Assembly: GCF_021130785.1 (NCBI RefSeq)
Contig: NC_060213.1
Span: 71,601,001-71,665,000 of the forward strand
Origin: Homalodisca vitripennis
Lineage: Eukaryota; Arthropoda; Insecta; Hemiptera; Cicadellidae
Direction of reading: 5' to 3'
Length of the DNA stretch: 64,000 nt
Shown: piece after piece, positions 36,960-48,805 of the stretch
How the letters are laid out: each line of letters starts with the position of its first letter
Position numbering within the stretch: position 1 is the stretch's first letter
The notes under the pieces: model-generated
The model's input: the letters and a program-made list of their open reading frames with translations, nothing else
What the model was told of the DNA's origin: nothing
Databases searched by the model: none
Position numbers and translations under genes: made by a program

Positions 36960-39600
36960 ACTCCATTAGCTTAATGCCATACTTTAGAAAATGCACCATT
37001 CAAAGAAAGATATTTGAAACACTTGAATCATACATCAAGTGGTACTTTTTGGTACACAACAGGCAGCCACATGCAATGCAAGAGACATTATTACCTACAA
37101 AACACATCTGGTAAGGAAGTTATTACAAAGAAGCACAAAAATCCTGCTTCTTTGAACAGACTGGACAAGGCAGTGAACTACAAAGCTTCTTATATGAAAG
37201 GAGAAGAAAACATACATTCTCTCAGACCATTAAAGGAAGAAGGGGTTCAAGTTATATAAACGCTTCAGCCGGATTTTAATAAAATAAACTGTGAAAGAAT
37301 AAACTTAAAGACAACTTAAAAAATCAAAGACCTGGAAATCAGTAAATTCCAAAACTCAAATCTCGTACGAACATAAGCTGAAATAATAGATTCCCATTCT
37401 CCTGAATCATCAAAAGGTAATAAACTAGATTTTTCACTAATTAATAACAGTTAAGTTAAAAAAACCAATTATTACCTTGAAAACAAAGTGAAGCAGATGA
37501 GGAAGATTAACATAGAGCATATTGAAAGCACCCATCTATACCCTCTATAGGATGAAGAACTAATAAAAAAACAAACCCTTTTACAAAGTAGCTCCAAAAT
37601 ATTGCACAACAATACAGTACTGCAGATGCAAAAATTCTCTCACTATTAATTGACTTCAAATAATTACATTTTGAAATAAAGTGTTATTAACTGAAAATAA
37701 GTCCTTGAAAGAAAGAATTATTACATACTCTTAGAACATGGTATCCACTGTAGAGGGTACATACTTACCAAGGACTGTTTCCCTAATGATAGTTTTTTTG
37801 GTTTTCATGATTCAAATTTGCATTTACCCTACTTTAAAACCGTAATACTGCCAGTTTTTTGGGAAAGGAATTTACTTATAGTGTTTTAAAGGCAGTGGTT
37901 GCAACTTTCTCCTAATGTATTTTGTATCTCATTAATTTTGGTATAAACATTATGAAGACAACACATTCATCGGTGATGTCATGGATGCTTTATTCAACAT
38001 TATTGTACTAATAAAAAAATTATATCCTGCATTTATAAATACTATTATAAATAGACCTGACATACCAAGCAGACTTTTAAAGCTCACCAATTATAACTTA
38101 AGCTGGTTATGTAGAGAACATCAAGCAGTGTTATGTGATGTAAACTAATTTATTGAATGAAGAAGGACAATCAACAATACCAAACTTTTCTGAAGTTGTG
38201 ACGCTCTGTCAAATAACGACCAACACATGACGAAAGGAATGCAATCAAGAAACATTTATAGATCACCCTATCCCACCAGACCTACTACACTATGAAAATG
38301 TAAAGTTAGGTGAGTCAAAGGTAGAATAAGTGGGGATTGCAAATGATGTACCAGGCGTTGAAGACTATGGTAGGGTGTTCTTAATCGGTAGCAAGTCAGT
38401 ATATGCGACCTATCTCAGTTACTTTGAAGTAAAAGAAACAAGATCGGTAAAAAAATAAGAAACATATAAGTCAATTCATATAGTGGAATATTGTCACATT
38501 TTTTAGTTCATTGGAAGACGAAACTATAGAAATCTGAAAAGTGTTCTTATTTGCACCTGATGAGACCCTAATCAAACTACTCAACTTGGTTTTCATGAAG
38601 ACTTGATTAATGCTTGCAGCAGAAATATCTAACACAAGGTTTTAGGGACTATGGAATCTTTATCCTGCCAATATGACCATACAAATATATGTCGTTCCAT
38701 GCATATTATTCTGACGAACTCCACAAATAATTTGAAGACAATCGGACACTGATTGTGGAAAGTATTGATGGTCCATGCTGGTGAAATAGTTTTGGAAGTT
38801 ACTTTTTGAAAGCAAAGGAAGTTCAGATAATTGGTGCCCAGAAACAGACACCTTACATAAAGAGAAGAAGAAAAACACTTTACCGTAATATTATAAAAAT
38901 AGCTGGAATATTGTATGCTCCCAACTATTCATACCGGTGTACTCTTAGTGTTGCATGTCTTCTATTGAAGTACTAGGAACAATGACTACTGGTAGCAAAG
39001 TGAAGGGAGAGCACAAAAATAGTCTGAAGAAATTAGAAAACTTGATAGTTTAACAAAATTAAAAACTCCAAGTCTTTAAACAATCAGATAAGGTACAACT
39101 GTCAGTATTACATGAATACTAAGTAAATAAAACCACCCTTTATATTTGTAATGCGACTTACAAAAAAATATAATATTTCCTACTTTTTAATTCACTTTAT
39201 AGTGGCCATCACACGGAATACTCAGCCATTTCCTTACATCTCCTCATATAAAGGAGTATCGACAAAACAAACTTGAAGTTGCAGGGACCCATAAATGAAA
39301 GAATGCAGATTGTAAATGTTTAGATACCACGCAGAAACAAAAATTCAGATTATTAACAACCATATTACTCTGCATAATGATTAAAAACCATCTATTCTAC
39401 ACCAAAAGTTATAGAAAATAAAATATAATAGATATACTAAGCCTCATGCTACAAACAGGCAAAAACCTTTGTTTTTAGTACTCAATGAATATGGTCTTTA
39501 TCATAACGCTATAGTGAATACAAAACTTGATGGATGTAATCTGCTAGCTGAATTCAGTAGAGAAGATCACGAACTGCGAATTGTTGCCATTTAAGCAAGA
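36960..39600 (+). other. A-rich stretch with coding-like remnants, not identified
   Basis: The + strand is A-rich and holds scattered open pieces. One is an 81-codon frame at 37014-37259 that begins without a clear start and ends in TAA. Another, at about 38340-38440, contains DYGRVFLIGSKSVYATY. A third, at about 38070-38140, contains LLKLTNYNLSWLCREHQ. These read like a decayed protein gene or transposon ORF, but I do not recognise the family and no ends or repeats delimit it. Confidence 0.3.
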
Positions 39601-39778
39601 GACAATACAATTGCGAATACAGAGGCTAAATCTTTCTTTTCATTACTTTCTGAATATATGTCTTGACTCTCTGATAGATGGACTCTCTGATCTTGACTCT
39701 CATATGTTAGTTTGCTTATTTAAACGCATATGTGACAGATACGGCCAAATACAAAATAATTGAATCGGAAAAAGTAAG

Positions 39779-39847
39779 CGCTCTGTGGTGTAATGGTAGC
39801 ACATTCACCCGGAAAGTGAGAGATCCGGGTTCGACTCCCACAATTTA

Positions 39848-39916
<69 letters not shown>
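39779..39916 (+). repeat. tRNA-derived SINE head with (TA)n tail
   Basis: CTCTGTGGTGTAATGGTAGC carries an A-box-like segment, followed by a good anticodon-stem (TTCAC/GTGAG) with loop CCGGAAA, and a B box GGTTCGACTCC at 39828-39838. The T-stem has two mismatches, position 33 is C instead of T, and no acceptor pairing is found, so this is not a working tRNA gene. A tail of more than 30 TA units (39850-39916) follows almost at once. Confidence 0.7.
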
Positions 39917-39920
<4 letters not shown>

Positions 39921-42900
39921 GTGTGGGTTAGCTAAATATTATTATACGTTTCTGTGGTGTTTGTAGTTTCTGTCGACTTTTTTACTTCTGATAGTGCAAT
40001 TTTCGATCCTAAATACATAGTAATAATTCCATAAAAACTTTTTTAACACTTTATACTTTCATAATTATTTTCAACTTGCTTCAGCCTTTTTTACGTTTTA
40101 ATCGTGTGCTATTATTACTGTCACTTTCACTAGAACATTCTTTTAGTTGTAAACATATTTTAGCAAACTATAAACAACAAAACAAACAGGACAGCACAAG
40201 TGATAAATTTATTTACAGTTGTTTAGGTTAGAATTCAATAGGAATATACAGTGCTGCTCTTTGCTACATATAAGTAATTTGAAAAAAAACACACACATTT
40301 CCAGGAGAAGAGGTGTTACTCACAGGGATATCTATTTGAAAATTTGACATTACCGTGGTTATTAAGAGATTATGAGTGGTTTTATGCGTATTGTATTTCA
40401 GCCTTCTAAAACAATTTAATATGTCAAACTCAATTATGGTCAAAAATGGACATGTGTTGTATCCCAAAAGACCGATTCACTTATTCAAGCCCAGTAGTGT
40501 TGGAACAATTGGTTTTAGCTCGAATGTTTTCTTATTCCCTCATAGGGATTTCAGATAGTCTACAAATAAAGTCTAGAGCAAGTCTGCCGTAACTCCAACG
40601 ATCTCCTATTTAAAATGTTGATGAAATTATTAGAATGTTTCAGGCATTTTAGTTTATCACACATTTCGAATGTATAAACGTAATAATTTTCTATTCCCTT
40701 TGGTCTAAATGTGATCTGTACAATATTAGTACATACAGACACTGAGTCTTACCTACAAGAGCCATAGTAGACAGGGACAGAGAAACTTTTGTTTGGTGGC
40801 AAAATATTAATGGCACCTTAATTATTTCATTAACTTAATCACCGTATTAATCCGGAATGCTTCCTTCCCAACTAACTCACACCAGAAACATGAGTGGAAT
40901 ATTCGTATGAGACATAGGAACAACTAACCTTCAGCCGTAAACCGTATAAGCTGTCCATCATAAACCTAAAATTATTGTTCGATGCGTTCAAAAGATCAGG
41001 CGCTCAATGCGATATGGAGGTAGTAATATTGACAAATACATAGGATATGGTTTCCACAAACCGTTCACTACTTGTTCTAGTTTGTAAACGTACTCGAACA
41101 GTTTGAACACTACAAGCAATATAAGGTTTCTTTCCTACATTAAAAATGAAATATTGACGCGAAGATTAGTAATCTGCAATAAGGTTTTTTGCTAGATAGA
41201 TAAAGTAAATCGAGTCTTCAACCTAGAAATTTTACTTTTTAAATGTTAGTAATATTAGTGATACGAAGTAATTCGTTTGGTTTAAATGTACATTTTATTT
41301 AAACCATATAAAAAACTCAGTTTAATATAACGTAAAAATAAACACTAAGGAAATTCACACAAGATAGAAATACCGGTAAAAGGTATCGACGTTAGGCAAC
41401 GGTATATATTACAGGCACCCGATATCATCAGAGTCTGTGGTTATACTTACTTACGTCCTAATAATCACTAAGTTGCACGTTTTAATGTACAATTTATTTT
41501 TACACGTTTAATTTTCATAGATGAGAATCTCTTCAGGCCGTAATAAAAATTGTTTACGTAGAACAGAAAACATTTATGACATGATTGAATACATCAATAA
41601 TTGAGTTTCTTCAGTAACAACAGTCTCTGTTTTTGTTCTTTTTTGGTGATAATACTAATAATTTTCTTTTTTATTATCGTATAATGAGGGCGCTGGTAAA
41701 ATGAGCCCTGTTTATCCAAAAATAATCTAACAATATTATTACTGAAAGCGACAAGTTTACTAACAATTACTGACTAAATACAGTAAAACGAATTAGTTTG
41801 TTATTGTGATAAAATATAGCTTTATCACAGCCTTTATGATGTGTAATATATGGTCAAACATTTTAAACTACAATGTGTACGGAATGAACGGGACACATGG
41901 GGCTGGATACCGCTGAGGTGGTAGTAATGAATAGAATTTGCGATTTGAAAAGTTCACTTATAATATTTACCTATAGCATATTATCATAAAAGCACCATTT
42001 TTAGATGTTAACAATAAAATAACATATAATCATGTTGCTGCCAAATAGAGTGATAATAAAATAAATGATATCATGGGGTGAGCCTGAGCCTAATGGTTCC
42101 AATGTTCTACGGGAATTTTGCATAGGACTTAATAATTATTAAATCTTTAAAATTGACTACCCTTCACGAGATGTCGACTCACAAGCGCGGGTGTCAACGT
42201 CTTGGCTCGACATTGCAACTGCAGTCAGAAAAAGTGAAGATTAGTAGGCTAGAAGTCTAAAACATGAATGCTGGAAGCACTCGAAGTCGTACTCATAGTT
42301 AAAATCAAACTTGGAGACTTTAAACTCTAAGTTAAACTCGCCTAAAACAAAGTCACGACGGTATCTATTTATCGATACACCTTAATATTCATGACAACTT
42401 GGTCTCGTCAGAAGGACATCACCACAATATATCCATATTAATTTGTGAAATAAAACATCAACCAAGGTAAGTTACTTTACTATTTACAACTTTACTTTAT
42501 ATTACATTCAAAACATCGGATTTGCCTTTTATTATAACGAGTAATGAGTAACAGGGTTGCGAAAATATGTATTACATAAAATACAACTAAATAACAGTAA
42601 AAATGCACGTCATGGCTTTTTCGTAATGCTTTTCCATTCACCAACCGTATTAGTGAAATTGAAATCTTAATGTCTTTCTCATAAAATATTGGAGGTATCA
42701 ATTCTTAAGATATAACGTTACATTATACTGTTAAACCAACACTAAATATTTTTCTGATCATTTATTCCCAGATTATCGGCGAAGTATACTTGGCGCCAGC
42801 TGTTGTTGTGAGATAGGGAAAGCTGTTGGTGAAATGACAAACTGAGCGGACTCAACTGGATAACTCCGGATCCTATCTCAATAACCCTATGTAATCCTGT

Positions 42901-44971
42901 TACCAAACTGTTCTCTGGAGTCTCGACTATCCTACTATTACTATAGTCTATACTATACTATCTATAGACTATAATACTATTCATTCGCATGTCGTATTTT
43001 CTAATTAGATATTTTGGTTATTAACATACAACACCTGAACGAAACGATATCTTCTACTAATAAATATAGAATTCGCACCTTTTCAGACAGGTTTTTTCCT
43101 TTTTATCAATAGCTATTTGACTAAGTAACAATATTATTTTCATAATTTTATTTCAAAGAGATGAAAGACTTAGTCTAGTATAACATTTCAATGTAACTAA
43201 AACCATAATGTTTCTATGGTTTTCGATGTTTGGTGTGTGTAAAAAACCATGTTAGTATTTGAAATTTATGTTCTTACTAGTATATTTTATGTTATCATAC
43301 ATCTCACTTTTTAAAATTATATACATCGTATAATGGGGTTTTAATTAAAATATGTAGTAAAATGGTAGCATAAATCTGTTGTAGATACAATAAATTAGTT
43401 AAAATTTTCAGAAAGATATAATTTTATTAAAAGTAAATTTAAATTATTTACAAAAAAAATAAAAAAAACTTTCTGAATGAAAAAAAAAGATGAAAGTTTA
43501 GTTGAGTAGTAACCAATAGTTGAAGGAGCTCCGCCGTCAGTGCTGAAGATTAATGGCGTTTCTTGTCTATACAGCGAGAATGGTGAAGCGGGGGAGGAAA
43601 TATTACAGGGGTATTCTTGCAAAGACAGTTAAGTTTTTGAATAATGCATAACCAATAAGTTCTTGGTTTCGACAATCCAATTTGACATGTATATTGAATT
43701 CGCTTGTTCAAGAAATATTAAATGTTATTATTCAAACAGTTTGAAGGGTTCCTTGTTTAATATAATATTTTCATACGAGTGATTTTTATAATTTACTCAA
43801 TATTACTTATTTAAGTTAATTTAATTTAAAAAAATTAATACACACAAAGTTTCTGATAGCAGCAGAGAAAAAAATTTATATTTTAAATAATCTTGAGAAT
43901 TTTTTACGATTAAAAAAGAAATTTGTACCTGTAAGGTACAGTAATTAGGACTTGTATATAAAATAAAATGTAAAAAGCTCACAAATTTGTACAGCTTTAT
44001 AATTCGTAATGTGATTCTAACTTTCAAAAGTATGACCTCTTTATTAGGAAATACAAAATGGTTGAGATGAAAAAAGATATAACGTATATTTATTATTTAA
44101 ATAATGGCAAATAGCTAGGAGATAAGCTTAGATTCAACAATTAAAAAAAATTTAATGTTTCAATTGATCGTTGTTCAATCTTTAAATATCTGTATTACAT
44201 AATTTGTAAGACAAATTTTTCAACGTTTTTGTGTGTTAATGATTTTCACTAGAATATGTTATATATATATATATATATAATACTTAGTTTAAAAATGTTA
44301 ATTGAGGTCATTTAAACTTTAAAATAAATGTATAAAAAAATTTAATAAATTCTGTGATAAAAATATTATTGGATAGTTTGTTCTAAATATTAAGGTATAA
44401 GGATTTTTAAGATCGGACGATTATTCACCGAAATATATAAATGTTTACCAAATGAATGATATTTTAAAAAGGAAGTTTTTAAAAAAAATATTGAAACTAT
44501 TTTTAATATATAAACTATTAGGACCAAACATTTATACTGTTTCATAATTTTATCTTAAGTAACCCTGAGACATAGAAATTAAAAAAAATAAAATACAGAC
44601 AAATTGACAGAAAACGGAGTGTGAAACATCATACTGTATGTTCACTAACATTTTTTCATTATTTTGAATGTGGGAATAACCTCCTGAAGTTTGGCTGCCT
44701 ACATAAGTAACACTCTGTATATCGTATTTTAAAGACTTTATACGCTAAGTTAATAACTCAATTATAAATGAGAATTTAGTTAAATATTATTTAACACGAT
44801 ATGGAAATATTTCATAATAAAAGAAAAAACTCACAACACCTTTGAGACAGAGTTATTGATAAAGACTTACAAACAAAACAAATGAATTTGAAACCAATGG
44901 ATGGATTTGTATCCATCATCCATCCATTATCATCCATCCGGATCAGACATGGTACAGAACAAGCTTGTTAC
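39917..44971. other. No recognisable gene; possible exon end at 42466
   Basis: AT-rich DNA. The patch 42170-42460 is less AT-rich and ends in CCAAGGTAAGTTAC, a full-consensus splice donor (GT at 42467-42468). A hairpin-like run ATAGTCTATA...TATAGACTAT lies near 42943-42975. A poorly supported GGATGGAT/ATCCATCC inverted cluster is at about 44900-44940. A (TA)n tract is at 44260-44279. Confidence 0.4.
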
Positions 44972-45046
44972 CTTGCCAATATTTGTCCGTGGACAAACAT
45001 CTGAATAATTCACCGTTTCAATACAGAAAACGTTGAATTATTCTAC
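44972..45046 (-). repeat. Dispersed repeat family B, copy 2 (inverted)
   Basis: The reverse complement of this segment aligns with 34695-34773. The similarity weakens beyond both ends, so the true element limits are unknown. Confidence 0.85.
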
Positions 45047-46698
45047 TACAATCATTCATCTCCACTGACTTGAGTGTAAAATTTTTAGAAGTATTGTTTA
45101 TTTAAGTATAAACATATAAAAATATATATTTCTAAACCAAAAGTAAAAGTACCACTCATTATATAATTGTAATAAGTTTTGTTGTTTGATCATTGCGATT
45201 TTACACAATATATAAGTACACCATACGTCCTCGTGTCGCGTAACAGGCCTCGCTGAGACTGCATGCAAATTTTAAAATATATTGCTGATTGGAGAATATA
45301 TAACTAATTTGCATATTTTTGGTCGTATAAGAAACTAACTTCTATATTAACTTTAGTTCCACATGTTACACAAATCCCTCAATAATTAAAATAATTTTCA
45401 GTAACATATCTATGATTTTTTGTGAAATTTCTCTCTGAAACATATCATTAGTAGCTAGGTTAAAAAGGGAAAATCAATTTATTCCAAAGGGTAAATTGGT
45501 GTTTATAATACGATTCAAATTTTACTCAAAAATAGACAAAATGTTAGGTTTTCTAAAAGAATATTTTTTAATATTTATTTTAGTTAGTAATTACTTTAAA
45601 TGTGTTGAAATATATAAATCTTTAACAATACATTTCAATATTTTGTAAGTGTATGTAAGATATATTTCGCAATCTTCAGAAGCAACTGTTGAGAATGGGG
45701 ACAGATAAATCTGCTAGAGCGAGGTAACGAACTGGCCATGTCTGCTCCGCACAAGAAACTAAGTGCCCTCGGAGGTTTCCTCAGTTGAATTACTTTTCCA
45801 AGAGTTCTCTACCTCATACACAGCGTACATTTTCTATGAAGTTTCATCTTTAGTTTACCAATTCTTGCCTTTGGTTCAATCATAAATAACTTATTATAGA
45901 GTGCTTCTGACTGTCTGCATATACGAATACTTTTTGTTATGTGAAGAGATTTAGACAAAATAAAATTGAGAATATTCTATTACATATTATACTTTAGTAG
46001 TAGCTATCATATACTTTTCTGTTGCAATGTCGTAAAATACTTGCTTAAGATATTTTGTGATGTGCTTAAATAATATTGAATTATTTAGTAGTATCAGAAT
46101 TAATATAATAACTAATTTAAATAGTTTTCTATATTTACTTATAGTTTGATGTTAATGTTTTTATGCATGATTGTTGTTAAAATTATTATTAGCTATTTGT
46201 TTTGCCTTAACTCGTGTTTACGTTGTTATATGAAGCATATCTTTAAGTTATTAAAAGATTAAGTTAGTTTCCGTTAAATTTCAATAGGTGTTAATATAAT
46301 CTTGACAACTTTTTTGTGTTAGATATACAGTATAGTAGTATTGGTATACGAATATATCCTTTTGGTTTGTGGGCCAAAGGTATAGATAAATTTCCGTTAC
46401 AGTTCATAATAACTGGCATTTTAAATTTCACACATCAAAAAACGTTGGCTCCTGCCACCACCTGTACTGTATATATAATGCTTCATAATATCATATAGGT
46501 TTTATTAAGCATATAAAAAAAGTTATCTGTGAATTTATGCGATATTTCCTGCTGAATAATAGGAAATACCCAATAATGATTATAAATAATTTTAAATGGC
46601 ATACTAAACACTCCAGAAACAAGAATGATTAATAAAATGACTTCTAATTTGAGTGAGTAAATTTTCTAAATTGTATTGTGAAATCACAAAATGCCAGT
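45047..46698. other. No recognisable gene
   Basis: AT-rich DNA flanking the LTR element. Nothing supports coding. Confidence 0.5.
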
Positions 46699-47594
46699 AT
46701 TTAATATGGGCTCCCTGTCCTCTAAATACGTGTGTATAAAATATAAAGTATAATAATATTCTTGAATAAATTTGAATGAAATAAATTAATAGGCTTCTTC
46801 TCAAAACTAATAAAATAATAATTATAAACTTCTTTCAAATAAAATTCTCAAACAAACTAAACAGTTCTCAACAGGAATTTTTCACAAGTTCCTACAGGAT
46901 ATGGTGCAGCACCTGCAGCTCTTAATTTTTACTACAATCCCTTTAATTTCAATGAAATTTTAAGTTCGACTTTAAATAAATTACTCCTTTACAATTTATA
47001 TATATTATAGTCCTCACTCAACAGAATTGGATCGTTAATTTCAAAGTTTTCAATTCCAATTTCAAATTAATTCACTTCTTAATTTTTGCAAATTTCAAAT
47101 TTAGAAAATTTTAATAATTCAGTCAAAAGTACTTAGCTCTTTGGTCGTGAAGGTCTTGGAGTTCGGTATTAAAAATAATTTATACCGACGGATCCTACGC
47201 CCGACACTAGTTTTAAACTCGCACTAAAAGACTTTACTCTATCGCTTCTCAACTCGGAATGGTAGCAGAGCGTGGTTTCTCGGCCAGCACCGACTACGCT
47301 CCTGTTCCTGCAGGCCTGTTTAAATCTCTCTCAACGCAGGTTCGCCCCCTAACAAAAGATTGAGTCCACTGTAAACCTATTGTTTAGCATTCACTGCCAT
47401 CAAGTCAGGTCTAGACCAGATTCCAAGCGCGTTGTGCCTGCCGCTGGATTACAATATAAATTTACCTTTTTATTCCCTATCCATTTACAATTCTAAAATA
47501 AGATTTTTGTCCTTTTTTTTGCTAATATTTTTAATTTGAAATTTTATTTATTAAATTTTAATTTTTATTTAAAGTATACCATGTAATTGGTATA
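46699..47594 (-). repeat. 3' LTR of the gypsy-type element
   Basis: Near-identical to 53806-54703. In element orientation it may begin TGTGTATACC (to 47598) right after the polypurine tract. Confidence 0.93.
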
Positions 47595-48805
47595 CACACC
47601 CCCCCTTAAAGCGCTTGGTATCTGCCAAGTTTTATACTTTAAGAATTTATCTCACATCCTTTAGAAATTGTATTTCCACCTAGCCTTAACATGCATCATA
47701 AAATCTACAAAACCTTTTTTTTATTTATAATATTTGTTTTAATTTATTTTTGATAAATAGTTGTAAGAAGAGGCAGCATACTAGTTGTCAAGTTATTTTA
47801 ACCAAGCGTTAATTATTAAAAATTCTTTTTAAAAGAGTCCATACATTATCAGATTGTTTTTCGAAAACTTAAACAATTAAGTTCCTCAATAGAAACCTTG
47901 ACCTAAACTATGGCAAATATTAAGAGTCCAATTGCCACCTACCTTTTTACAATTCTAAGTCCTACCACAAAGATAGTCCATCCAGATAATCCTTCACAAT
48001 GGGTCGAACGAGGAAGACGGTGATTGTTGTTCTGGGATGTTTATTGCAGGTCCGGTCTGTTATCAGTTGGGTCGTCCTTGGAACCTTCGCCCTGCACGAC
48101 TGTGTGTCCTTGGCTCGCCCATTCACTGGTTGACGCAGCTTCATATAGAATTAAAACATATCCCCAGACGGGGGTGTCAGTTCTTATTTTATTATTTTTA
48201 CCTATACCATTGTTTATCATAGACATAACAGTCTTTTTTTTCCCCCTCTTCCTTGGCATAAATTTTATCAGACTAACAAGTTTAAATTAATATTCCAACA
48301 TTCGTGTTAGTTATTAATTTACATACAAACATAAATAACACATGTTAATAACATTAATTACGGACCATGAGTTTCGGATTTGTGCATTATTCAGAAAAAT
48401 AAATACAGAATTGTTTTAATACACTCCTCCTCTCCCAAACCATGTAGTTATCGCAACTGTTTACTTCACCTGTGCCCTTTTATCCAAATTATTAAACTTT
48501 TTATTCCTCTTGAGGTTTCTTCATGTTTAAAATACATTTTTACAAGATTACAATTCAAGTTAATATTTACAATTTAAACAGGGCTATAGAATTTCCTCAA
48601 TTGTTCAATATATTTTAATTTAACCTTCCTTGTCACTGAAATTTCTCAAATCAAACATACATACATACAGCGTACATCTAATATAGTTTTTCTTCATTCC
48701 TTACAACTAATTTAATTCGTCATAATTTTTAATCAGTTCCTTTTTTAAAATTTTTTTTGTAATTCATATTATTTACCCCTCGGTAATTATTTTGTTTTGT
48801 TATAT
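47595..48805 (-). other. 3' non-coding region of the LTR element, with polypurine tract
   Basis: Between integrase and the 3' LTR. AAGGGGGGG (- strand, 47599-47607) is the likely polypurine tract that primes plus-strand synthesis. Small overlapping frames at 47962-48290 on both strands carry no signal peptide, membrane segment or envelope-like motif, so no env is called. Confidence 0.65.

Noticed and set aside
39779..39846. Functional tRNA gene
   Set aside because: T-stem mismatches, C at position 33, no acceptor pairing and an immediate TA tail fit a SINE head instead.
48041..48290. Envelope-like ORF between integrase and 3' LTR
   Set aside because: Overlapping small frames on both strands with no signal peptide, cleavage site or membrane anchor.
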